A stretch of 64,000 nt of DNA. Source: Flaccisagitta enflata. Lineage: Eukaryota > Chaetognatha > Sagittoidea > Aphragmophora. Location: NCBI GenBank assembly GCA_965153355.1, contig OZ231126.1:71486001-71550000 (forward strand). Reading direction: 5' to 3'. Below, piece after piece: positions 22,239-33,216 of the stretch. The position numbers and the translations under genes are program-made. Each line of letters opens with the position of its first letter. The first letter of the stretch is position 1. The notes under the pieces were generated by a model. The model made no database searches, was not told the DNA's origin, and saw nothing but the letters and a program-made list of their open reading frames with translations.

Positions 22239-22990
22239 ACAATCATCATCTGGGACAATTTGAAGTTCAAACAGACTTCAATAACTTAATTCCTAATTTT
22301 TGGGAAAAATGCGAAAAATGTGAAAAATAAAAAAAAGATTCAAAAAATCATAGCTCCGAAACTATCAATCGCACAGAATTCTGCTTGGCGTCATCTGAAA
22401 GAGGAGATTTAGCTCTTTCTTAGCTATTAATTTGATGTGTAGCATCATTCGAGCCCAAAAAATGATCAACTTTCTCAAACTCCCCATGAGAAAAAGGGAA
22501 AACAACTTTTCTTCGCGGAACTCAAAAAGTCTTCGAATCTTCGAATCTCGACTTTTTTCCAAATCATTTTGGACAGGTGGACAGAAGCATCCAACCCCCT
22601 ACCACTCAGACGGGCAGACAGACACACAGACTGATGGATGGACTGAGTTGAAATGAGAGCAAGACTGTGCTGCCAGGACGCACAATCATCACCTGGGACA
22701 TTTCAAAGTTCAAATAAACCTCAATTAACTTGATTCCTCGTTTTTGGGAAAAATGCAAAAAATGTGAAAAAACAAAAAAAGATTTAAAAAATCATAGCTT
22801 CAAAACTATCAATCACACAGAATTCTGCTTGGCGTCATCTGAAAGAGGAGAATTAGATCTTTCTTAGCTATTAATTTCATGCGTAGTACCATTTGGCCCC
22901 AAAAGCTTACCAACTTTCCCAAACGCTTCATGAGAAAAAGGGAAATCCAAAAAACTCTGCAGGACTCAAAAAGACCGAAGGGACTTCGTC
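22239..22990 (+). repeat. two tandem copies of a 445-bp unit
   Basis: About 300 bp containing ATCACACAGAATTCTGCTTG, GGCGTCATCTGAAAGAGGAG and CATGAGAAAAAGGGAAA occurs at 22239-22540 and again at 22684-22990 with modest divergence. The second copy differs by a handful of substitutions. Non-coding. Confidence 0.75.
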
Positions 22991-23746
22991 TCTTCGATTT
23001 TTTTCCAAATTATCTTCCAAAAAAAATCTGTCAACCTCCAATTTTGTTGTGTTCATCAACTTAAAAACTTATATCATTTTATTGCCAAGCTATCGATTGT
23101 TAATATTGGCTTATCTTGACCTTATTTTGGCCGCCATTTGACGGGGACGTGATTTTTAGGGCCTCTCGAGGCACTTTTGGAGAGATAGCATTCCAAGCTT
23201 TTTGTGCAATCACATATTTTTCCCTTTTCGTTCTTCGACTGACCGTAACTTTTAAACGGCTGGACCAATTTAGTTGAACTAAAAAAAGAAAAGATGCCCC
23301 TTGAAAATCTCTACATTTTGGTCACCAATTTTTAGTTGATTCATCGAAAAACAAATGAGGTATGATGGTTTGAAAAGAAACGACTACCATAAAAGATGTC
23401 AAATCAAGAATCTTGCAAGAGGAAGTGTTTTTGCTATAATTGAGATTAATTCTGAACCTATTAAGTTAGAGTGATGCGGTTTGCACGACTAGCTCGGAAA
23501 TTTGAAGGGCTTCAATTTGGTCACCGATCTTTATCAAATTGGATGGATTGTTTAGGAGTAATTGTTCATAGTGTGCTGAAAGATTTTTCTTTTGAAGAAA
23601 GTATAATTGAGTTCTCCCCCCCTCCTGTGAGGGTGATCAAAGGTTTTTAAGATGAGGATGGGAAAGGAAGAGGGATAAAAGTAAGTACCAAATCATAAAA
23701 CCTGATTAGTACAACACAATTTAACAATATCAAACTTACACTATGC
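22991..23746. other. no recognisable gene
   Basis: A+T-rich spacer upstream of the receptor gene. No clear promoter motif was identified. Confidence 0.4.
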
Positions 23747-24100
23747 TTTTTTTGGGCAGCGAGCCCAAAAGGGCCAGTGACCTATGCTTTCACACATGGG
23801 GAAATTTCTCCTTCTTCTTCCTCTCCTCCTTTGTCCACACCCCCAGGCCTCAATAACCAAACTCCACCAATTTCCACTAAATTCTGCCAAAATCTGCTAA
23901 ATTCTAGCCAATTCTGCCAAATTTGGCTAATCCAAACCAATTTTACTAAGTTCTGCCTAATTCTGCCATACTTTGCCTAAATTCCAGCCTAGAGGCCCAC
24001 ATCCCAGCCTCAAGGCCGAAATCTCAGCCCAAAGGCCCAAATCCTAACCACTAGAAGGAGAAGGACAAGGAGATATTTCCTCATGACAGGGGGGGGGCAA
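23747..24100 (+). mobile_element. F1c hairpin element upstream of the receptor exon
   Basis: It starts TTTTTTGGGCAGCGAGCCC and CCTATGCTTTCACACATGGG. The body has AAATTCTGCCAAAATCTGCT-like units and then AGGCCCAAATCCCAGCCTCA-like units, ending near a G-run at 24090. It lies about 60 bp before the receptor start codon, so it may supply or disturb the receptor promoter or 5' UTR. Confidence 0.6.
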
Positions 24101-24159
24101 ATCAAAAGTTACTCAATTCTATACACCCCTGAGACAGCACCAACTTGGAAGATAACACC

Positions 24160-25195
24160 ATGAACATTTTGAACAATGTCACTATGAACACTACACAAAC
24201 TATGAACAATGTAAATGCCAAAAACGGCAACCTGGAAACACCAAACAGCTTAACCTTGAAAGACAACACTACGATCAACATCATGACAGACAACGATAAT
24301 TTGACGATGGAGTCGACGAAGCAATTTTTCAATTATGTTACTGAAACGTGCTCAACAATCCCTTCATTAATAAGCCTCGTCAATTACCCGATGAACTTGC
24401 TCGTCATCATGATCATGGTCATTCAGCTTCGTGAAACTCCCGGTCGTGCCAAGTCCGGTCAGATCCACTTGATCTGCCTCGCCATTTCCGACATGTCCAT
24501 TGGCATCTACTACTCGGCCGGCTTCATCTGGCTTCGCTTCTTGCCTACCGACCCCCAGCAGCTCGTTCAAGTTAATTTCTTGTCCCGTCTACGTTTCCTA
24601 TCTCATTACACTTATTTGGTCACTTGTGTGAATCGAACGCTCATGCTCTACATCACCTTCAAACGCACTCAATTAGTGCTTAACATCAACGCCGCGGAGG
24701 ACATGCGCGCCAGATCAACGAGAGACGTTGTGACCCACGTGATCATATCCGGCGTCTTGCCAGGAGTCGGTCTCTACTTGTCGGTACAGTTTATCCCCGA
24801 CAATTTCATGGACGGAGGCGTTTTCCGGCCCGGATATGCCCAGACAATTTTCTTCGGGGTAAGCTCGGTCCTTTTTGGCTTAGCAGCTGTGGCCATGACG
24901 GTCATGGGGTCGATCGTAGTCATCCAAATTGTGGCTCATCGACGTCTTCTCAGAAGTCAGAGGGAGTCTGTGGTCACGGGCGGGCGTGGAGATGAAGAGG
25001 AAGCAGAAAGGACGAATCCAGGGATGGCGTATCCAGGGACGACGAATCCAGGGACAGCAAATCCAGGGACAGGGAATCTAGGGATGGCGAATCAAGGGAC
25101 GGCAAATATAGGGACGGAAAATCCAGGGACGGTATATTTAGAGACGGTGTATCCAGGGACAGCGAGCGGCGGACGGAGACGCACTGCCAGTGGAG
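24160..25195 (+). CDS. class-A-like GPCR, exon 1 (N-terminus to helix 5)
   Basis: The start is the ATG at 24160 (context ACACC), 28 bases after an in-frame TGA at 24130. Residues 1-65 are an extracellular tail with four N-glycosylation sequons (N6, N10, N36, N47). Hydrophobic helices lie at about 68-90 (TM1), 102-127 (TM2, with LAISDM including D111), 140-164 (TM3), 190-212 (TM4) and 227-258 (TM5). The DRY position reads NRT (158-160), and the usual TM3 cysteine is missing. A long intracellular loop of NPGT repeats follows TM5. The exon ends in phase 1 at a GTATGA donor; read-through stops at 25276-25278. It is likely an orphan neuropeptide-type receptor of the plasma membrane; the ligand is unknown. 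Confidence 0.85.
25014..25165 (+). repeat. coding 15-bp minisatellite in loop 3
   Basis: About ten AATCCAGGGACGGCG-like units encode (N/Y)PGT(A/V) repeats in the third intracellular loop. The 15-bp period keeps frame, so copy-number changes would lengthen or shorten the loop without breaking the receptor. Confidence 0.9.
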
Positions 25196-26699
25196 GTATG
25201 AGAAGTAACTTTCCATGCTGTCAAGACGCTGCCTATACAGTCGGTGGACATTGGACAAAAAATGATAGTTGTATATAATATATCATACAGTTGACTTTGA
25301 TCCAAAATACTGGTGATGAACAAAATACTGTATGCAACAATCAGTTATTTAGTATATAACCAGCTGTAATTGACAAAATGTTGTTTGTAGTGATAAGTTG
25401 TTAGAATTACAGTCAGCTGTAATGGTTCAATTGTTTAACGTAATAGCTAGCTTTAATTTTAATCAGCAGTTGTGGCATACAAGATTTTGTTTTTATCAGA
25501 AAATTGGATCAAAACTAATTGTGTAAAATATAAACCTATTATGTTTCGTCCATTGACTGTAAACGGTCAAGGCTGACCCAAATAGACAAGGCGCGAAGCC
25601 CTAAGCTTAGCTCGGGGCGCAGGGCCCACCTCAATCTTCACTGCATGACTCTGAACCATGCCTTGTCTGTCCGTCCGTCTGTCCATCCATCCATCCATCC
25701 ATTTGTCCGTCCATAAATTTTTCCTTTTTCAAACATTTAAAATAATTTTAAGTCATTTTAAGTTATTCTAATTTTGATCAATATCTCTTCTCAGGTCCGA
25801 TGTCTTTAGAAATGCACAATTTTCATCCATGATTGAGATTTGTTATTCATCGTTTTAAAAATGTTTTTCCACTACTGTAGAAATTTCAACTTTTAACTCT
25901 TATAGAAAGGCCTTCAAAAAAATCATGAAGTTTCAATTTTTTTCTTTTTCAACTGACATTTTCTTCAAGACAGTGGTTCGGGACTACAAGAAAAGGCCTG
26001 ATTATGGTGGCAAAAAAAACTGATGTTACTATGTGATTAGTATGAGTGGATATTGGTGAAAAAATGACGCAAATCACCCCTGGTCGGTAGGTCGGTAGGT
26101 TATGAACTTTTTTGAATTCCAAGCGGTTTTCGCATTACTGCTCCTGCCCAACCGTCCGCGACTGGATTGCCGTGTATCCGGCCTTGTTTTAGCAAAAATT
26201 GGTGTTTAATATCTTTGGTCTCCAATTACTAATCTTTTTCTCAAAATTATTATAATTGTAAAATTTTATAACTGGTATTGATGTCTTTTCTGCGTATTAC
26301 TTCTACAAGGGAGATACACTTTACATACTGTGAAAAGATTTTTGGATTAAAATTTGATCAAGAAGATGTAAAAAATTGATAGAAAATGGCAGGAAACAAA
26401 AGTGTTTTCATCAGTTTCACTCTGTTTTTAGTTGCGGACACGCAACTCTGTAAGAGGCTTTGTCCGTCCGTTGGTCCATCCGTCCGTCCATCCGTCCGTC
26501 CGTCGGTCCGCCCGTCCATCCGTCAGCACGAGTCGAAAAGTGGAAAAACGCGCATATCTGCCTTTAACCACCCGTCCGCAACTGGTGGCCGTGTATCCAG
26601 CCTTGTTACACTCTTTTTAGCAAGGCGCAAGGCCTCCCTGAGGTGCAGAATCCCATGCTAAAAAACCGTTATATAAGCCTACTTGTTAATCCGGCATAG
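25196..26699 (+). other. receptor intron 1
   Basis: GT at 25196 to AG at 26699, both ends phase-consistent. It holds unassigned A+T-rich DNA, a solitary E-type tail (ACCGTCCGCGACTGG...CCGGCCTTGTTT, about 26140-26193), a (CCAT)n run (25683-25702) and a complete family-A element (26429-26611). Confidence 0.75.
26429..26611 (+). mobile_element. family-A hairpin element (well preserved)
   Basis: Order: TTTTTAGTTGCGGACACGCAA(C) head hairpin, TCTGTAAGAGGCTTTGTCCG, (GTCC)n run, GAGTCGAAAAGTGGAAAAAC core, CCCGTCCGCAACTGG tail stem complementary to the head, GTGTATCCAG, GCCTTGTT end. No coding capacity. This copy is the clearest reference for the A family. Confidence 0.85.
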
Positions 26700-26902
26700 G
26701 TCCAGTCATTGGAACCGGTGGAAATGCTGTTGGGAATGGAAATAATCGCGACAGAATGCAGACTCGATCGCTGACTGTGGCAAGTCAAGACCGCGGCTTG
26801 CAGCGGAGCCGTAGTTACGCCGACGTGCGTTACCGAGTCATTTTCAACAACAAAAACAACAATGACACCGACAACAGGAGCGCCATTTCTACACAAATTG
26901 GG
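26700..26902 (+). CDS. class-A-like GPCR, exon 2 (intracellular loop 3)
   Basis: The acceptor is CGGCATAG and the donor GTATGT at 26903. Entering at phase 1 completes a Gly codon with exon 1, and the exon leaves at phase 0, exactly as exon 3 requires. It is open for 68 codons of hydrophilic Asn/Arg/Ser-rich sequence (GNGNNRDRMQTRSLTVASQD and on) with Arg-Ser clusters that could be phosphorylated. There is no membrane segment, fitting an extension of the large third loop. Confidence 0.7.
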
Positions 26903-27365
26903 GTATGTAAAACGGGTACGTAAGATGGCCTTTTTGGGCAGCGGCTTCGAAGGGGATGAAGTCCTGTAGAAAATTAATGTTTTCTTGCCTTATTCATGGT
27001 AAATCTTAAGGAGGTTTCTGTTGTCTGATCATCATAAGTTTCCACGTCAAAATCAGTCTAAATCTTTCACTGGATTTTTGGCATAACCCTTTCCCAGAGC
27101 CTGGAATCTGCCCTTTCAGGCCTTGAATCTGCCCTTTCAGATCTTGAATCTGCCCTGTCAGGCCTGAAATCTGCCCTCTCGGGCCAGAATCCCTCGCAGA
27201 TTCAAGGCCTGAGAGGGCAGATTTCAGGCCTGAGAAGGTAGATTTCAGGCCTGAGAGGGCAGATTTCAGGCCTGAGAGAGCCTGAGGGGGACTGACGAAC
27301 AATGAACAGACAAACAGATGAACAAAAGTCCCCCTGTGTTCTACAGGAATTTGTCCCCTTTGGGG

Positions 27366-27375
27366 CCGCTGGCCT
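27366..27375 (+). other. 10-bp target duplication, left (Mutator-like foldback)
   Basis: CCGCTGGCCT here and at 33152-33161, abutting the terminal inverted repeats TAACTATA...TATAGTTA. Confidence 0.88.
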
Positions 27376-27911
27376 TAACTATATTTTTTTTTGTCAACAT
27401 GAAAGTTTTCTCTAGGTGGCGCCCCCCTATCTTGGGTGTTTTTGCATGGGGAATCCATTGGTGAAGTCAAAAATGCAAAAAAACGATGTTTAGAACTTGC
27501 CCTGGCCCGGTAACGAGCGTATATGACCTTTTCACTCATTTTTTGCCATTTTTTGTCAGTTTTCAAAGATGTAGTTGCATTTAAATCACAAAAATTGCAT
27601 AAATATACCTCCAGTAAATGAATTTAGTCCACCTGAAACATTTATAAGCAGCTTTGCCCTCTTATGGGGGAATAATTGGCTCTTAGGGCCCCGTATTGAG
27701 CATTATTTGAACAAATAAGCAGTAAATTATCGATTTTTCTTCATTTCTTGGTATAATCCTCCTTACTCAATCTCTATGTTATGTTAAATTGATAGAGAAT
27801 TTTTCAAAGCCTAAATGTTGCATGGGGCTGAGCAGGGGAAGGGGTTATCAGGCATTTCAGCCAGGGCATCATTGAAAAAAAAGTCCATAGATATAACAAA
27901 CACGGTTAATA

Positions 27912-28125
27912 TTTTTAAGTCGCGTGCAAGACTTACATTTAGAATAACATAGAATGATTAGAATGACTTAGAATGACTTGGTATACCCTAAAATAATCTT
28001 AAATGCCTTGAAAAAATGAAATTGTTAAAAAAAAGTATAAGTATGGGACTGACAAACCAACCAAGAGAAGGATGGATGTACAGAAAAAGCGGAATGTAGA
28101 GTCGCGTGCACGCGACTAAAATGTT
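27912..28125 (-). mobile_element. family-B element in left arm (B4)
   Basis: Minus-strand head GTCGCGTGCACGCGAC (about 28101-28116), tail stem CTTGCACGCGACTTAAA, then AACCGTGTTTGTT. It is homologous in sequence and place to B5 in the other arm, so it was there before the arms were duplicated, or spread by conversion. Confidence 0.8.
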
Positions 28126-28719
28126 TAGCTGATGAACTGACCAATCATTTGGACATGGCATAATGTAAATTAGCATCTCCTTTTGATGGTTTATCTTGCA
28201 GAAGTAGACAGTTTTTGAATAATCAAGGTACTTGAGACATTTTACTCAAGTAATCCTGTCTCATGATAGGAAGTGAACAGATTTTGCCTCGATATGAACA
28301 TTATTCAAGCAAAAAAGTGATGATTTTTTGATAAACTGTTTACTGTAAACAATTGTGATAACTTGCATTTAAGACCCTGATGGTGTGTGTGTGTATGTGT
28401 AAGTGTGTGTGTGTGTGTAAGTGTGTGTGTGTAAAAGGGAATGAGGGTAGTTTGCCAATCAATTATGTTTCATTCCAGGGTTATTTGTTAGAGATCAAGT
28501 AACTCACTATAGAGGTATTTGTTGGGGAAAGGAAAAGGTTGAGTAGCAACAAGAGGTAAAGAAAGGAGGGGAGGGAAAAAGAAATAGATGGAGAAAGCAA
28601 TATTGATGAAGAGTAGATGAAAGAACAAGTCATTTGAACATCACTTGTGGTGTTCTGCTGTAGAAGTGCGGTGAGAGTAAAGCATTGGCCCAAAGAGGCT
28701 AATGATCATGAATATAGAA

Positions 28720-29924
28720 GTGTATTTCCTCAGTAAGTTGGAATAGCCAAAATTGAAGGAGATATCAAAGTAAAAGATCAGGAGACCTAGGAAGAACATA
28801 GTCAGAATTAGGCTTGAAGAGACTAGGTTTGTGCTGTTATGCGCATACAAAAGCAGATTTGAATTTTGCAAAGTTTACATATAATATCATGAGAGGGCTG
28901 ATAAAAGGCCTTGGATAGTTGATTTGGAACCAAAGAATGGCTAATACAGTATGATTTTTCTCTACTGCAATAAAAGATAAGGACATAATGCAAAAACTAG
29001 ACAAGCTAGCCAAATTTTGAAAGAAGCCCCTGGAAGATGAGAGTTAGCAGTTCTTTGCTGGAAGATTTCAAGGATTTTCTGGAAAAAATATGATCATTCT
29101 TATACTTGTGCCACTGTTAATGAGATTCTGCAAAATTAGAAATTTAGGAAAATTGTAGAAATATTGGTTGAACTGTTTTATTTTGAATTGCTCTCATTTC
29201 TGAACAATTCGAGCTTATGTTTAAGGATAATGTAGAAGCATTGATAATAGGCATGGAGGGAATATTTGGAAGTCCGAAATATTTCGGACAAATAATGCAT
29301 TTTTTCTGTTCTTTCGGATTCCCACAAATAATTTCATTATTCCTCCGAATTATCCCGAATGTTTTGGCAACTGGCTAAAAAACAATGACTGTGCTCACTT
29401 CTACTTTAAAGGTATCACACACAATCAAGCTTTTAAAACTATTAAATTGAACATTTTTTCAATAATTTCACAAAATTCACGATAACATGAGGTCACAGTA
29501 TCGTCGCGGACGGGCGAGCAGAGGGGTCTAACCTCCATGCACACCTCACACGCCCTCCCCCCGCCGACGGCATACGCATTTACAAAAGGTACTTTTTAAC
29601 GCTAGTTTTCCCACTTTCTGACTTGTGCTTTTGCGGAGCGCGGATGGACCAACAGACGTATGGACAAAGTCTTTTTTAGTCGCTAGTCCGCAAGCATTGT
29701 TGTAGTGATGCAAATGAGAACAACTAACTTGGTGTAAAGAAATCATTGTGGATGGGTGGGGGGGGGGTGATGTAAAAATAAATTTTTTGTTAGATTTTCC
29801 CGAACGAGAAAAAGATAACGTTAAATTTCTTCATCACCCTCCGCTTAAAATGACGCAGGTAGTGAAACTTTTCTGGGTACGCAATTCTGGCTTCTGGGTT
29901 GGGTCATGGCACTGTCCCATTGTA
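28720..29924. other. central part of the foldback, no gene seen
   Basis: A+T-rich DNA with no transposase-like frame. A degenerate A/E-type element (head about 29678-29690, tail about 29500) is recognisable. 29755-29767 is a G-run. Confidence 0.45.
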
Positions 29925-30103
29925 AGGGACGAGCTACAACTTCAAATATCTAAGGCTGGGTGCGCATCTCATTTTTAAAAAACTCGCCCCCTGAAGTGTT
30001 GAGAGTCATTGAAGGCGCAAATCTCCACTGATCTAGGTGTTCTTGGTTTTGTTCGACGGAGATTTGATTTCTCTCGCCGTCGGCTTTAACTAAACATCAT
30101 TTT

Positions 30104-30222
30104 TAGGTGCGACAAAGCACCATTATAACTGGCTGTGTCCGTCGGTCTGTCGGTCTGTCTGTCAGTAACGCATACGTTCGACGATCCACACGTCGCACCT
30201 TATTGGCCTACTTGGCCTTGTT
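30104..30222 (+). mobile_element. family-C hairpin element, copy C1
   Basis: Head GGTGCGACAAAGCACC after TTTTTA, then TATAACTGGCTGTGTCCGTC, a short GTCTGTCGGTCTGTC run, core AACGCATACGTTCGACGATC, tail stem CACACGTCGCACC (complement of GGTGCGAC), terminal hairpin GGCC-TACTT-GGCC, and TTGTTT. Confidence 0.85.
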
Positions 30223-30265
30223 TCTAAAAACTGACAAAATTTTTATGTTGCGCGTTAGGAATAGA

Positions 30266-30425
30266 AAAAACAAGGCCGGATACACGGCAATCCAGTCGCG
30301 GACAGTTGGGCAGGAGCAGTAATGCGAAAACCGCTCGCAATTCAGAAATGTGACCGACGGACCGACGGACCGACGAACGGACCGACCGACACGGCAAGTT
30401 GTAGAGTCGCGTGTCCGCGACTAAA
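30266..30425 (-). mobile_element. family-E hairpin element
   Basis: Minus-strand order: TTTTTAGTCGCGGACACGCG(ACT) head, GTCGGTCGGTCCGTTCG run, GAGCGGTTTTCGC core, tail stem GTCCGCGACTGG, GCCGTGTATCCGGCC hairpin, TTGTTTT. It differs from family A by one stem base that is changed in the head (both strands) and in the tail. Confidence 0.85.
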
Positions 30426-31165
30426 AACAAAATATTTTTTTGAAAAATGGTTCTCAAAAGTGGGGTGCGATCGATAGGAAATTGTTTGATTTGCCTAGAT
30501 CCCAAATCTTGTATTATTATTTTTTTTTCAAAAAACTTGAAAATTTTCATGTCGCGCGTTGGGGACTTAAAAAAAAAACAAAATATTTTTTTGAAAAATG
30601 GTTTTCAAAAGTGGGGTGCAATCGATAGGAAATTGTTTGATTTGCCTATATCTAAAATTTTGTATTTTCACTTTTTTTTTTTTAAAAAAACTTAGAAAAT
30701 TATTATGTCGCGCATTGGGATCTTAGAAAAAAAAACACAAAACATTTTTTTGAAAAATGGTTTTCAAAAGTGGGGTGCAATCGATAGGAAATTGTTTGAT
30801 TCGTCTAGATCCAAAATCTTGTATTTTCATTTTTTTTTTTTAAGATTTAGAAAATTTTCATGTCGCGCGTAAAGGACTTAAAAAAAATCACAAAATATTT
30901 TTTTTGAAAAATGGTTTTCAAAAGTGGGATTTAATCAAGAGGAAATTGTTTAATTCGCGTAGATCCAAAATCCTGTAACCTTACTTTTTTCCAAAAAAAA
31001 TTAAAATTTGATCGGGGCGAGTTCAAAGAGAGAACAGAAAAAAAAGAAGGTCGGTTTTCTCTTTTGCTTTTTAAGTAAAAAAAAGGCCGTAACTCCTGAA
31101 CTATCATGCGATTGTCCTGAAATTTAAAATACTAGCTTAGGTCATGCTTCTCGACGTATGAGCCT

Positions 31166-32400
31166 CTCACAAATAACTGAACTTTCTGAAAGTGATCTAA
31201 AACTGTTTTGGCTCTCTCCTCTGGCGTATGCCCGCGATTTCCAAACTGAAATGAAGTAGTATTATTGATAAAAGCAAAACATTTGGATCTTTCGGCTCCC
31301 TTCGGGGGAGGGACAAAATCTTTCGCCTCCCCTCCTTCCGAAGGACAAATTGTCCCTTGGAACATGCCTAATTGATAAGAAAAGCATTTTTTTGTAATTT
31401 TGCCTTTTACCTTTTGTTTAAAGATATTGTTGGAAATATTGTTTATTTTAATCTATTCAGCTTTACTTGACCATTAAATCAAGTAACCAAGTAATCAGGC
31501 ACTTAACATTAAATCTATTATTATTTACTCAAATCAACTTTCACAAGCCCACAACTGCCCAAACCTAGCCTCTTCAATAATCAATCTTTTTAAAAATTTT
31601 AAATATTTGGACCCCCCATGTTCATCCTAGGTCTCCTGAAGTTGTCCAATTTGGCCATTTCAACTGAGAAAATTCACCCCTATGTTCAACAGGACATTGG
31701 CCCTTTAGGGCCTCTGCCCTACTCTCCCCCCACTTCTGCAGCTGAGCACCACAAGCAATCTTCAAATGACTAGTTCTCTTTCACTTCCTCTTCATCAATG
31801 TTTTTTTCCCCATCTGTTTCTGTTTCCACCCACCTTTCATTTCTTTACCTTTTGTTGCTACTCGACCTTTTCCTTTCCCCTACAAATAAATGCCTTCATA
31901 GTGAGTAAAATGGTCTGTAACAAGTAACCCTGGAATATAATATTACAATGGATAGGTGGGCAGGGGCATACAATCCCCATTCCCTTTTACACATACTCAC
32001 ACGCAAACACACACACACATAATTCCAAACACAAGTTATCACACTTGTTGACAATTAACAGTTTATTGTGAAAATCATCGCTTTTTGCTAGAGTAATGCT
32101 CATACCTAGGCCATAGATTTATTAATTTCTTATCATGAAACAGGGCTACTGGAGATATACATCTCAAGTGACCTTTGTTTACAGTAAACAGTTGATCACA
32201 AAATCATCCCCTTTTTGCTTGAATAATGTTCATATCGAGGCAAAATTTGTTCATTTCTTATGAGACAGGACTACTTAAATAAAATGTCTCAGAAGACCTT
32301 GATTATTCAAAAACTGCCCACTTCTGCAAGATAAACCATCAAAAGGAGATATTAATTTACACTATGCTATGTCCAAATGGTTGGTCAGTTCATCAGCTAA
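31166..32400. other. centre-right and right arm of the foldback, no gene
   Basis: A G-rich GAAGGGAGCCGAAAGATCC-like minus-strand region (31280-31350) and an F1-like end at about 31680-31725 (CCCCTATGTTCAACAGGACA) are present. From about 31680 onward the sequence mirrors 28200-28720 of the left arm. Confidence 0.5.
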
Positions 32401-32407
32401 ACTTGAA

Positions 32408-32630
32408 TTTTTAGTCGCGTGCACGCGACTCTACACTCCAATTTGTCTGTCCATCCATCCATCCCTCTGTTGGTTGGTTTGTCAGTCCCATACGTATACT
32501 TTTTTTCAACAATTTCATTTTTTCAAGTCATTTAAGGTTATTTTAGGGTATAGCAAGTCATTCTAAGTCATTCTAATCATTCTTTGTCATTCTAAATTTA
32601 AGTCTTGCACGCGACTTATAATATCAACCG
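32408..32630 (+). mobile_element. family-B element in right arm (B5)
   Basis: Head GTCGCGTGCACGCGAC at about 32415-32430, a (CCAT)n run, the TTTAAGGTTATTTTAGGG interior, tail stem CTTGCACGCGACTTATAA, then ATTTGTTATTG. Mirror partner of 27912-28125. Confidence 0.8.
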
Positions 32631-33151
32631 TATTTGTTATTGTTTTTTTTTCAATGATGCCCCGGCTGAAATGCCTGATAACCTCTTCCCCTGCTCAGCT
32701 CCATGCAACATTTGGGCTTTTGAAAAATTCTCTATCAATTTAACATAAGATAGAGATTGAGTTAGGAGGATTTACCAATAAATGAAGAATAATCGATAAT
32801 TTACTGCTTATTTGTTCAAAAAATGCTCAATACGGGGCCCTAAGAGCCAAATATTCCCCCATAAGAGGGCCAAGCTGCTCATAAATGTTTCAGGTGGACT
32901 AAATTCATCTATTGGAGGTATATTTATGCATTTTTTGTGAATTAAATGCAACTACATCTTTGAAAACTGACAAAAAATGGCAAAAAATGAGTGAAAAGGT
33001 CATATATGCTCGTTACCGGGCCAGGGCAAGTTCTAAACATCGTTTTTTTGCATTTTTGACTTCACCAATGGATTCCCCATGCAAAAACACCCAAGATAGG
33101 CGGGCGCCACCTAGAGAAAACTTTTATGTTGACAAAAAAAAAATATAGTTA

Positions 33152-33161
33152 CCGCTGGCCT
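33152..33161 (+). other. 10-bp target duplication, right (Mutator-like foldback)
   Basis: CCGCTGGCCT, the exact partner of 27366-27375. Joining across it restores the normal F1 sequence GGCCGCTG(G)CCTGC. Confidence 0.88.
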
Positions 33162-33216
33162 GCTTCCTCTCATTCTGATTTACAATCATGCAAAGCAGGG
33201 CAACGGGTATCGCTGA

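Larger units (their letters stand above)
29925..31165 (-). repeat. dispersed repeat R1, inverted copy
   Basis: It matches 8805-9640 on the opposite strand: the arm with ACTTCAGGGGGCGAGTTTTT, four to five tandem units of about 155 bp anchored on GTGGGGTGCAATCGATAGGA (30425-31010), and the CATGCTTCTCGACG arm (31145). Two hairpin elements (30104-30222, 30266-30425) are inserted in it. Confidence 0.75.
27376..33151. mobile_element. Mutator-like foldback with about 1.4-kb inverted arms
   Basis: The left end TAACTATATTTTTTTTTGTC and the right end's inverse match. Arm similarity continues for over 1.3 kb (about 27376-28720 against 31680-33151), including a family-B element at the same place in each arm. 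A 10-bp duplication flanks it. Long terminal inverted repeats with 9-11-bp duplications are typical of Mutator/Foldback elements (family knowledge). No transposase frame is visible in the 3-kb centre, so it is non-autonomous. The short frame KTDKKWQKMSEKVIYARYRA in both arms is probably not a gene. Confidence 0.85.
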
